DNA from: Oceanicola sp.
GTDB lineage: Bacteria > Pseudomonadota > Alphaproteobacteria > Rhodobacterales > Rhodobacteraceae
Reading direction: 5' to 3'
NCBI GenBank assembly: GCA_017792405.1
Contig: CP051231.1
Coordinates: forward strand, 3,914,062 to 3,978,061
Length of the DNA stretch: 64,000 nt
The position numbers and the translations under genes were made by a program. Shown one piece after another: positions 56,869-64,000 of the stretch (its first letter is position 1; each line of letters starts with the position of its first letter). The notes below the pieces were generated by a model that was given only the letters and a program-made list of their open reading frames with translations, had not been told where the DNA came from and did no database searches.

Positions 56869-59349
56869 ATGATACGTAGCGAGACGATGAAACACCCGGC
56901 TGCGGTCGGGTCCGGTCTGAAATGCGCGGCGCGAGCGGTGGTGCTGGGCGTTGCGCTGCTGGCTTTGGGCGGCTGCAAGAGCGACGAAGAAGCCGCAGCC
57001 GAGCACATGGAGCGGGCGCAGACCTACCTTGCCGAAGGGGACGATGCCCGGGCGCGGGTAGAATTTATGAACGTGCTCGACCGGGAGCCGAACCGGCTGG
57101 ACGCAAGGCTGGCGCTGGCGGCCTTGCTGGAGCGCACCGGGGACCGCAATGGCGCGCTGGCGCATCTGAAGCGGGCGGTGGAGCAGGACCCGGAGAACCT
57201 CGACGCGCTGCTGGCGCTCTCGGCCGCCAATCTTGAGGACTGGGAGTGGGATGACGCGCGGACCCGAACGGAGCAGGCGGCGCGGATTGCACCGGATGAT
57301 CCGCGCGTAGAGGCTCGGCAGGCGGTGTTGGCCTATGCCGATGCCGTCGCCAAGGAGCAGCCGGAGATGCGGGAGACGGCCCACGAGCGGCTTCGGGCGC
57401 TTCGGGACGGCTCCGAGGACCTGTTGCCGTTGCATCAAGCGATTGTCGACGGGCATGTGAGGGGCGGGCGCCTTGAGGATGCGATCGAGGCGCTGGACTA
57501 CGGGTTGGAGGTGTACCCGCGGGATATCCAGCTGCTGACGACGCGCCTGCAATTGCTCTACCGGCTCGACCGAAAGGACGAGATCGTTCCGCATTTTGCC
57601 CGCATGCTGGAGGTCTATCCCGAGAGCCAGCCGATCCGCGAGATGCTGGTGGACTGGCACCTTGGCCAACGTGATCTGGACGGGGCCGAGGCGGCGCTCC
57701 GTGATTTGCCGGAGGACGCGGACACCGAAGCGCGGCTGCCGCTGGTGAACTTTCTGGCGCAGTACCGCGGCCCGGAGGCGGCTCTGAAGGAGCTGGACAA
57801 GCTGCTGGCCGGGGACACGGCGGCGGATGAATACCGGCTGCTGCGGGCGGCGATCCTGTTTGAGAGCGGGCAGGTCGATGTGGCGCTGCAGGAAGTGCGC
57901 GAGGTCGCGGCACGCGCCACCGAGACCGGCGAAGATGCAAGCGTGGCGATGTTCCTGATGGCGCAGATCCTCGACGGCACCGGGGCGCGCGGCGAGGCGG
58001 AGGAGGTGTTGCGGCAGTTGCTGGCGGCCAATCCGCGCCATGTGGAGGCCGGGCAGACTCTGGCGGCATGGCTGCTGGAGCGGGGCCAAGCGAAGGCGGC
58101 GCAGCGGGTGCTGGCCGCAGCGCAGGCGGCCCGCCCGGATGACCCGCTGACGCTCTCGCTCATCGGGCAGGCCCATGCCGCGACCGGGCAACCGGAACTG
58201 GCGCGGCAGATGCAGGCGCGGGCCTTCGAGGCCTCGGGCTATGCGCCCGAGATCGGGTTGCGCTATGCCAAGCTGCTCTCGGAAGCGGGGAACGACGGTG
58301 CGGCTATCGAGGTTGTCACGACCGCGCTGACCCGCGCGCCGCGCCACGAGGGGCTGCTGATTTTGCTGGGCGACTACTACCGGGTGACTGCCCAGTGGAG
58401 CCTTGCCGAGGGCATCGAGACACGGCTGCAGGAGCTTGGCACGGTGGCGGCGCTGCTGGCGGCGGATCGTATCCACTTTGACCGGCTGGTGGCGGAGCAG
58501 GACCTCGATGTGGCGATGGCTTACCTTGCGGGGCGGTCGGCGGAAGGCGCGGGCTCTGCGGTGACCTATGCCGCGATTGCCCGCGCCAACCTTGCGGTAG
58601 GCGAGGCCGAGCGGGCCGAAGCGGTGATCGAGCTCGGGCTGGAGTATTTTCCCGACAACCGCGAGCTGCGCGCCGCGGCGGCGGCGCTGGCCACCACCCG
58701 GCAGGATTATGACCGCGCGGTCGAGATTTACACGGCGCTGATCGATGATGACCCGCAGGTCGAGCGGCTGTGGCTGGATTTGTTGCGGGTGCATCAGCGC
58801 CAGGAAGATGCCGAGGCCGCCGGGGCGATGCTGCGCGCGGCACTGGAGGCAATTCCGGGGTCTGACCTGCTGCGCTGGGAGCTGGCCTTGCACTACGATG
58901 GGCAGGGCGCAGCGGATGAGGCGATTGAGATTTACGAGGCGCTGCTGGCCGATCATCCGCAAAGCGCACCGGTGCGCAACAACCTTGCCACGCTGCTCTC
59001 GACCGCCCGCGACGATGCGGAGAGCCTAGACCGGGCAGCGGAACTGGCGGCTCCGCTGGCGGGCAGCGAGGTGCCGCAGTTTTTGGAAACCTATGGCTGG
59101 ATCGCCTTTCGCCGGGGCGATTACGAGGCCGCGGCCCCTGCCCTGCTGACGGCGGCCGATGCGTTGCCGACCGATGCCGAGGCGCAATTGCATGCGGCCG
59201 AGGTTCTGGTGGCGCTGGGCCGGGTCGAGGAAGCGCGGCCACGGTATGAGGCGGCGATTGCCTTGGCCGAGACCGTTGATCCGGCGCTTGCGACGGCTGC
59301 GAGCGAGGGTCTTGCCGCCTTGCCCGCGATGCAGAGGGAAGGCAATTGA
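56869..59349 (+). CDS. PrsT-like TPR lipoprotein of the exosortase locus
   Basis: An 826-residue protein with a lipobox (VALLALGGCKSDE, Cys36) and many tetratricopeptide repeats (AERAEAVIELGLEYFPDNRE, AADEAIEIYEALLADHPQSA). It resembles the TPR proteins (PrsT type) of PEP-CTERM/exosortase gene clusters, which likely organise exopolysaccharide export at the membrane. The ATG at 56869 lies after GAGGGGTAGGG; the ATG at 56887 is also possible. Its stop overlaps the exosortase TTG start by four bases. Confidence 0.85.
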   Translation: MIRSETMKHPAAVGSGLKCAARAVVLGVALLALGGCKSDEEAAAEHMERAQTYLAEGDDARARVEFMNVLDREPNRLDARLALAALLERTGDRNGALAHLKRAVEQDPENLDALLALSAANLEDWEWDDARTRTEQAARIAPDDPRVEARQAVLAYADAVAKEQPEMRETAHERLRALRDGSEDLLPLHQAIVDGHVRGGRLEDAIEALDYGLEVYPRDIQLLTTRLQLLYRLDRKDEIVPHFARMLEVYPESQPIREMLVDWHLGQRDLDGAEAALRDLPEDADTEARLPLVNFLAQYRGPEAALKELDKLLAGDTAADEYRLLRAAILFESGQVDVALQEVREVAARATETGEDASVAMFLMAQILDGTGARGEAEEVLRQLLAANPRHVEAGQTLAAWLLERGQAKAAQRVLAAAQAARPDDPLTLSLIGQAHAATGQPELARQMQARAFEASGYAPEIGLRYAKLLSEAGNDGAAIEVVTTALTRAPRHEGLLILLGDYYRVTAQWSLAEGIETRLQELGTVAALLAADRIHFDRLVAEQDLDVAMAYLAGRSAEGAGSAVTYAAIARANLAVGEAERAEAVIELGLEYFPDNRELRAAAAALATTRQDYDRAVEIYTALIDDDPQVERLWLDLLRVHQRQEDAEAAGAMLRAALEAIPGSDLLRWELALHYDGQGAADEAIEIYEALLADHPQSAPVRNNLATLLSTARDDAESLDRAAELAAPLAGSEVPQFLETYGWIAFRRGDYEAAAPALLTAADALPTDAEAQLHAAEVLVALGRVEEARPRYEAAIALAETVDPALATAASEGLAALPAMQREGN

Positions 59350-60962
59350 GCGGCGCGGCGGCCTCCGTGCGCGCGGGCGGCGCAACAGGCGCCCGGCCCG
59401 GCGGCTTTGCCCTCGGCGCAGGCGGGCTTGCGCTGCTGGTGCTCACGGCGTTGCCGGTTTTCGCGATCGGGCTGCAGGAGTTGGGCGAAAGCTGGATGAC
59501 ACCGGCTTACACGCATGGCCCGGTGGTGGTGTTGATGGCGCTCTGGATCGGGTTGCGGCGGATGCGCGACGAACCGGCGGAGCTGGCCGCGCTGCCGCCC
59601 CGCCCGATTTGGCCGGGCGTGGTGCTGGTGGCGCTGGGCCTCGGCTTCGGGCTGATTGGCAGCTTCGGGCGGATTGCCGATATTGCGGCCTATGGGATCA
59701 TCCTCTGGGTGGCCGGGGTGCTGGTTGTGGCGCTGGGCTGGCCCCGCGCGCGGCGGCTCTGGCTGCCGGTTGCGCTGCTGGTGCTGATGCTGCCGCTGCC
59801 GCAGTTCTTTTACTGGAAGCTCACGACCTCGCTCCAGTTCGTTGCCTCGGAATTCGCGACCGACCTGATCCGGGGCATGGGCCTTTCGGTTTATCTGGAC
59901 GGCAACATCATCGACCTCGGGGTCTACCGGTTGCAGGTGGCCGAGGCCTGCGCCGGGCTGCAATATCTGTTTCCGGTGATCAGCTTTGCGGTGCTGCTGG
60001 CCGCGATCAGCCGGGAGCCTGTGTGGCGGCGGCTGGCGCTGGTGGCCTTTTCGGTGCCGCTGGCGATCGGGATGAACTCGATCCGCATCGCAATCACCGC
60101 GTGGATCGTGAACCGCTCGGGCATCGAGGCGGCGGAGGGCTTTTTGCACGCCTTCGAGGGCTGGGCGATCTTGCTCGCCTCCATCGCCTTGCTGGCAGTG
60201 TTCATGCTGCTGCTGCGCTTTGTGAGCGGCGGGGGCGGGGCGCGGCGGCTGTTTGACCTCGACCTGTCCGGCACCGGAGCGCTGGCCACGCGGGCGCTTT
60301 CGGCCCGGCCGGGGCGCGGCTTCATCGCGGTGGCCGTTGCGGGCGCCGTGGCGAGCCTGCTGGTGTTTACCCTTGGCGGTCCGGGTGGGCCGCCGCCGGC
60401 GCGGGCCAGTTTTGACCGCTTCCCCGAGCGGCTGGGCGAATGGGCTGGCGTGCGCGGCGCGCTCGACCCGAGAGTCGAACGGGTGATCGCCCCGGATGAT
60501 TACCTGCATCTCACCTATTTCAGCCCCGTGGGCGCGGTGCCGGTGCAGATCTTCTCTTCGTATTACATCGACCAGACTGGCAGCGCGGCGATCCATTCGC
60601 CGGAAATCTGCCTGCCCGCCGATGGCTGGGAGGTGAGCGAGTTCGGCACCCGCCCGCTTGATATGGAAGGCACCGGATACGGCCGCTTCGACGCGATCCG
60701 CGCGGTGATCACCAAGGGCACCGAGCATCAGCTTGTCTACTACTGGTTCGAGCAGCGCGGCAGCCGGATGGTCAACGATGTGGCCGTCAAGTTCGGTGTG
60801 CTGGCGGATGGGATCACGAAAGGGCGGCGCGACGGCGGCTTTGTGCGCTTTGTCACGCCGATCGAGGGAGAGGACGCGGGCGCGATGGCGGAGGCGGAGA
60901 CACGCATCCGGGCGCTCATGCGAGAGGCTTTGCCGGAGTTGCAGGGCTTCATCCCGATGTGA
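59346..60962 (+). CDS. xrtD: Exosortase XrtD-type with fused EpsI domain
   Basis: A 538-residue membrane protease-transpeptidase. About eight hydrophobic helices carry the three catalytic residues Cys202 (VAEACAGLQYLFP), Arg247 (IGMNSIRIA) and His268 (GFLHAFEGW). The soluble C-terminal third is an EpsI domain (PVQIFSSYYIDQTGSAAIHS, then PEICLPADGW). In Rhodobacteraceae this combination is the VPLPA-CTERM exosortase XrtD, which sorts proteins with a C-terminal VPLPA signal. No VPLPA protein is encoded in the window. The start is a TTG that overlaps the TPR stop (TTGA). Confidence 0.92.
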   Translation: MSGAAASVRAGGATGARPGGFALGAGGLALLVLTALPVFAIGLQELGESWMTPAYTHGPVVVLMALWIGLRRMRDEPAELAALPPRPIWPGVVLVALGLGFGLIGSFGRIADIAAYGIILWVAGVLVVALGWPRARRLWLPVALLVLMLPLPQFFYWKLTTSLQFVASEFATDLIRGMGLSVYLDGNIIDLGVYRLQVAEACAGLQYLFPVISFAVLLAAISREPVWRRLALVAFSVPLAIGMNSIRIAITAWIVNRSGIEAAEGFLHAFEGWAILLASIALLAVFMLLLRFVSGGGGARRLFDLDLSGTGALATRALSARPGRGFIAVAVAGAVASLLVFTLGGPGGPPPARASFDRFPERLGEWAGVRGALDPRVERVIAPDDYLHLTYFSPVGAVPVQIFSSYYIDQTGSAAIHSPEICLPADGWEVSEFGTRPLDMEGTGYGRFDAIRAVITKGTEHQLVYYWFEQRGSRMVNDVAVKFGVLADGITKGRRDGGFVRFVTPIEGEDAGAMAEAETRIRALMREALPELQGFIPM

Positions 60963-61042
60963 GGGGCAGGATTACAGGCATTTAACCAAGGATTTACGAG
61001 CAGGATTTTTCTTCAACCTTTTCAGAGAAAGCGAGACAGACC

Positions 61043-62413
61043 ATGACGATACATCCGATCATCCTCGGTGGCGGCCAAGGCACACGGCTCTGGCCGACCT
61101 CGCGCAAGACCTTTCCAAAACAGTTCGCGCCCTTTCTTGGCGCACGCACGCCCTATCAGGAGATGCTGACCCGGCTTGCGGGAGAGGGCTTTGGCGCGCC
61201 CGTGGTGGCGACGACAGAAGAATTCAGGTTTCTGGCGATGGATCAGGCCCGGGCGGCGGGCGCTTGGGACACCAGCGTGCTGGTGGAGCCGGAGGGCCGG
61301 GGCACGGCGGCGGCGGTGCTGCTTGCGGCGCTGAAGAGCGATACCGACCCGGATGCGCTGCTGTTCATCACCGGGATCAACCATTTTGCCGGCAGCGCGG
61401 CGGCCTTTCGGGAGGCGGTGCGAGCCGGGGCCGAGGTGGCGCGGACAGGCCGGCTGGTGACCTTCTCCGGCGCGGCGGCGGAGGAGACCGGGTTGAAGAC
61501 GGTGGCCCGCGTCGGCGGACGTGCCATTCGGATCGTCGAGCCGGACGAGGCTGGTGGGAACGGTGGAGACGAGGGCGCCCGGATGGGGCTTATTCGCAAG
61601 AGTGACCTGATCGCCGCCTATAAGGCGCATGCGCCGGAGCTGCTGGAGCAGTGCCGCCGGGCGTTGGAGAGCGGAAAGGCGGAGCATGGCTTCTTTCGCT
61701 ACGGCGGCGAGGCCATTGCGGAGATGGAAGTGCGCAGCTTTGCTGACACGGTCGTCGACAAGCTGCCCGGCGCCCGGTCTTTGACGCTGGGCGCAGCCTG
61801 CTCGGACCTCGGCGGCTGGGATGCCGTTTGGGAGTTGCTGCCGCGCGATGCGCGCGGCGTGGCGACCTCTGGCGCCGCAACGGCGGTGGATTGCGACGAC
61901 AGCCTGCTGCGCTGCGATGAGCCATCGATGCGGGTGCTCGGCGTGGGGCTGAAGAACGTGGTGGCCGTGGCGATGCGTGACGGGGTGCTGGTGGCGGACC
62001 GCAGCAAGCTGGCGGAGATCCCCGGTGCGCTGGAGCAACTTGCGGCGGAAGATCGGGTGATGGCCGAGGAATACCCGCGCTATCACCGCCCGTGGGGCTG
62101 GTACGAGTCGCTGGTGGTGGGCGAGCGCTTTCAGGTGAAGCGCATCTGCGTGAAGCCGGGCGGCGTGCTCTCGCTCCAGTCGCATGTGCACCGGGCCGAG
62201 CATTGGGTCGTTGTCGGCGGCACCGCCGAGGTGACGGTGGGCGAAGAGGTGAAGATGGTGCCGGAGAACGGCTGCGTCTACATCCCGATCGGCGCGGTCC
62301 ACCGCATGGCGAACCCGGGCAAAGTGCCGATGTACCTGATCGAGGTGCAGACCGGCGCCTACCTCGGGGAGGATGACATCAAGCGCTACGAAGACATCTA
62401 TGACCGCTGTTGA
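61043..62413 (+). CDS. ManC-like protein with a divergent pyrophosphorylase domain and intact isomerase domain
   Basis: A 456-residue type-II mannose-1-phosphate guanylyltransferase / mannose-6-phosphate isomerase homologue. The GGGQGTRLWPTSRKTFPKQF start is intact, but the AADHVI, GYGYI, FVEKP and WNSGMF motifs of ManC are replaced by TGINHF, GLKTV, IVEPD and ARMGL. The C-terminal isomerase domain is normal (RPWGWYESLVVGERFQVKRI, SLQSHVHRAEHWVVVGG). It therefore may isomerise mannose-6-phosphate but not make GDP-mannose, or act as a regulatory partner. It follows the exosortase by 80 bases. Confidence 0.82.
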   Translation: MTIHPIILGGGQGTRLWPTSRKTFPKQFAPFLGARTPYQEMLTRLAGEGFGAPVVATTEEFRFLAMDQARAAGAWDTSVLVEPEGRGTAAAVLLAALKSDTDPDALLFITGINHFAGSAAAFREAVRAGAEVARTGRLVTFSGAAAEETGLKTVARVGGRAIRIVEPDEAGGNGGDEGARMGLIRKSDLIAAYKAHAPELLEQCRRALESGKAEHGFFRYGGEAIAEMEVRSFADTVVDKLPGARSLTLGAACSDLGGWDAVWELLPRDARGVATSGAATAVDCDDSLLRCDEPSMRVLGVGLKNVVAVAMRDGVLVADRSKLAEIPGALEQLAAEDRVMAEEYPRYHRPWGWYESLVVGERFQVKRICVKPGGVLSLQSHVHRAEHWVVVGGTAEVTVGEEVKMVPENGCVYIPIGAVHRMANPGKVPMYLIEVQTGAYLGEDDIKRYEDIYDRC

Positions 62414-62870
62414 GGCGCCGCGCAGGACGCGGATCCTCGCCCTTGCCTCCGGCGGGGGGCATTGGCAGCAGTTGATGGAGATGCGGCCCGCTTTCGAGGG
62501 CTGCGAGGTGACCTATGCCACCACGCTCGCCGGGTTGCCGGAGGAGTTTGGCGCGAGCCCGGCGGTGATCGTGCCGGACTTCAGCCGCAGCGACCTCTGG
62601 CGGCTGCCGGTGGCGGGCTGGCGCATCGGTGGTGCGCTCCGGCGGTGCAGGCCCGATATCGTGATCTCCACCGGGGCGCTGCCGGGGGTGACCGCGCTGG
62701 CGCTGGGCAAGCTCTTTGGCGCGCGGACGATCTGGGTCGACTCGGTGGCGAATGCCGAGGAGATGTCTCTCTCGGGCAAGATGGCGCGGCGGGTGGCCGA
62801 CCTCTGGCTCAGCCAATGGCCGCATGTGGCGGAGGAGAGCGGCGCGGGATATTTCGGGGCCGTTCTGTGA
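62400..62870 (+). CDS. Alg14-like glycosyltransferase subunit
   Basis: A 156-residue membrane-anchoring subunit of an Alg13/Alg14-type bipartite GT. RILALASGGGHWQQLMEMRP, DIVISTGALPGVTALALGKL and TIWVDSVANAEEMSLSGKMA match the family (PssD-like). It overlaps the ManC-like stop by 14 bases, and its own stop overlaps the Alg13-like GTG start (GTGA), supporting coupled synthesis of the complex. Confidence 0.87.
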   Translation: MTAVEAPRRTRILALASGGGHWQQLMEMRPAFEGCEVTYATTLAGLPEEFGASPAVIVPDFSRSDLWRLPVAGWRIGGALRRCRPDIVISTGALPGVTALALGKLFGARTIWVDSVANAEEMSLSGKMARRVADLWLSQWPHVAEESGAGYFGAVL

Positions 62871-63352
62871 TTTTCCTGACGGTGGGCACGCAGCTTGGCT
62901 TTCCGCGATTGGTGGAGGCGATGGATGCCTGGGCGGCGACCACGAGCGAAGAGGTGATCGCGCAGGTGGGGAGTGGGCGGGTGACGTGTGCCAACCTTGC
63001 CCCGCGCGGGATGCTGCCCCCCGCCGAGTTTGCGGGCATCTTCAGACGGGCGCGTGTGGTGGTGGCTCATGCGGGTATTGGCACGATCCTCGCGGCAAAG
63101 CGTTTTCGCCGTCCGCTGATCATCGTGCCGCGGATGGCGGGGCTTGGTGAGCACCGCAACGATCACCAAGCCGCCACCGCACGGGCGTTGGAAAAAGGCA
63201 CGGCAGTGCGCGTGTGCTGGGAGGTGGCGGAGTTGCCCGCGCTTTTGGCGGAAACGGCGCCGGAGGCATTGCCGGAGGGGCCGGGCGCGAGCCATGCCGC
63301 GCTGATCGAAGGGCTGAGAGGCTTTATCGCCGCTGCGCCGCTGCGCCGCTAG
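62867..63352 (+). CDS. Alg13-like glycosyltransferase catalytic subunit
   Basis: The 161-residue GT28 C-terminal type protein (PssE-like) starts with GTG. FLTVGTQLGFPRLVEAMDAW, VVVAHAGIGTILAAKRFRRP and IIVPRMAGLGEHRNDHQAAT give the donor-sugar site. Together with the Alg14-like protein it should transfer a hexose or GlcNAc-type sugar onto a lipid-linked EPS unit. Its stop overlaps the convergent beta-barrel gene by three bases. Confidence 0.88.
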   Translation: MIFLTVGTQLGFPRLVEAMDAWAATTSEEVIAQVGSGRVTCANLAPRGMLPPAEFAGIFRRARVVVAHAGIGTILAAKRFRRPLIIVPRMAGLGEHRNDHQAATARALEKGTAVRVCWEVAELPALLAETAPEALPEGPGASHAALIEGLRGFIAAAPLRR

Positions 63353-64000
63353 GGCCGCCAGGAGAAGTTGCGCTGCACGCCGAGGTAGATGGTGTTCTCA
63401 GACACGGCATCCTGCGAACCCGACCGGCTGCGGGCATGGGAAAACCGGGCCGTGAGGTCCGCGCGTTCCGTCAGGCTGCGGGTGAAGCCGAGGCCGAACT
63501 CCATCTGCTCGACGGTGTCGGCTGCCGGGTCCAGATAGTCGGTGCGGCGGTAGGTCAGCGAGGTTGTGAGGCCTGAAAGCTCGGTCAGGTTGCGGCGGTA
63601 GCCGAGGCTCAGGCGGTCGACGAGTGCCTCGTCGCCGAAGGTGCTGGCCCGGACATCGCGCTCGGCGAGGGCCTGAAAGCTGCCGCGTTTGCCATCGCGG
63701 GTCCATGACAGGGAAAAGAGGCCATCCACCTCGCCATCGCTGGCTTGGGAGAGGCCGACAGACCATGCGAGACGCGCGGCGGGAAACTCGCGAGTGCGCG
63801 AGATATTGGCCTCGTGCCGCCGCCCGAGCGAGGTGACGGTGCTTGCCAGATCGAAGGTGAGCGAACCATCGGGCAGGGTGCGCACGAGAGCGGCATCCCA
63901 CTCTGGGCCGCTCTGGCGGGTGACCGGGCCGCCCCCGGCGCTGGTTTCGATCTCGGTGTGGCGGAGGTTCAGGCTGGCGGTCAGGCTCTTGTTTATCTGA
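63349..64000 (-). CDS. Outer-membrane beta-barrel protein of the exosortase locus (5' part beyond the window)
   Basis: The last 216 residues of a protein that starts beyond the right edge. It is a run of alternating amphipathic strands (SLTASLNLRHTEIETSAGGG, TSLTYRRTDYLDPAADTV, MEFGLGFTRSLTERADLTAR) ending IYLGVQRNFSWRP, as in outer-membrane barrels. Such barrels are found beside PEP-CTERM-type loci, where they may export the polysaccharide. The full length and start cannot be seen. Confidence 0.75.
   Translation of the reverse strand, partial: QINKSLTASLNLRHTEIETSAGGGPVTRQSGPEWDAALVRTLPDGSLTFDLASTVTSLGRRHEANISRTREFPAARLAWSVGLSQASDGEVDGLFSLSWTRDGKRGSFQALAERDVRASTFGDEALVDRLSLGYRRNLTELSGLTTSLTYRRTDYLDPAADTVEQMEFGLGFTRSLTERADLTARFSHARSRSGSQDAVSENTIYLGVQRNFSWRP

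Overview
The window is about 64 kb of GC-rich chromosomal DNA from an alphaproteobacterium, most likely a marine Rhodobacteraceae (Roseobacter-type) species. The evidence is the gene order kdsD-lptC-lptA-lptB-rpoN-hpf-ptsN, a rimP-nusA-ylxR-infB operon, a complex-I NDUFA9-like SDR, an XrtD-type exosortase fused to EpsI, and a small Rhodobacterales-type protein near 44.5 kb. No phage, insertion sequence, CRISPR array or rRNA is visible. There is one tRNA, tRNA-Leu(CAG).

Layout. 1-12.4 kb: queG (cut by the left edge), a GST, mtgA, glutamate synthase in the order gltD - unknown secreted protein - gltB, uppP, the NDUFA9-like SDR, tRNA-Leu and a secreted lysozyme-like protein. 12.5-18.5 kb: short RNase D, the KDO/LPS-transport genes, then rpoN, hpf and ptsN. 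18.5-28.9 kb: a minus-strand surface-glycan block (NodH-like sulfotransferase, branching glycosyltransferase, further glycosyltransferases, galE, galU, kdsB, cysQ). 29-32.4 kb: an orphan polysaccharide-export permease, an enolase-superfamily enzyme, AlkB and a GNAT. 32.6-37.6 kb: dnaK, dnaJ, two small exported paralogues and radC. 37.7-44.6 kb: an apparently frameshifted envelope protein, secA, a parvulin, argJ, mutT and a 45-residue protein. 44.9-50.4 kb: rimP-nusA-ylxR-infB. 50.4-56.1 kb: a second minus-strand glycan operon (RgpF-like, epimerase, sulfotransferase, two SGNH-type proteins). 56.9-64 kb: an exosortase/exopolysaccharide operon (PrsT-like TPR lipoprotein, XrtD-EpsI, ManC-like protein, Alg14/Alg13 pair) and a beta-barrel protein cut by the right edge.

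How it fits together. Three loci feed the cell surface: KDO/LPS synthesis and transport, two sulfated-glycan loci with two PAPS-type sulfotransferases and the PAP phosphatase CysQ, and an exosortase-linked polysaccharide locus. GalU and GalE supply UDP-glucose and UDP-galactose.

Points that deserve a second look: (1) an intrinsic terminator between a good promoter and rimP, apparently an attenuator of the nusA operon, crossed by a possible leader ORF whose stop overlaps the rimP start; (2) two intergenic arrays of four TGTGCAT-like heptamers phased at exactly 11 bp; (3) three GTCAG-type dyads in the glt locus; (4) a ManC-like protein that has lost most pyrophosphorylase motifs but keeps its isomerase domain; (5) a NodH-like protein with a second, degenerate sulfotransferase domain; (6) single-base frameshifts in infB and in the gene beside secA, the first more likely a sequence error than biology.
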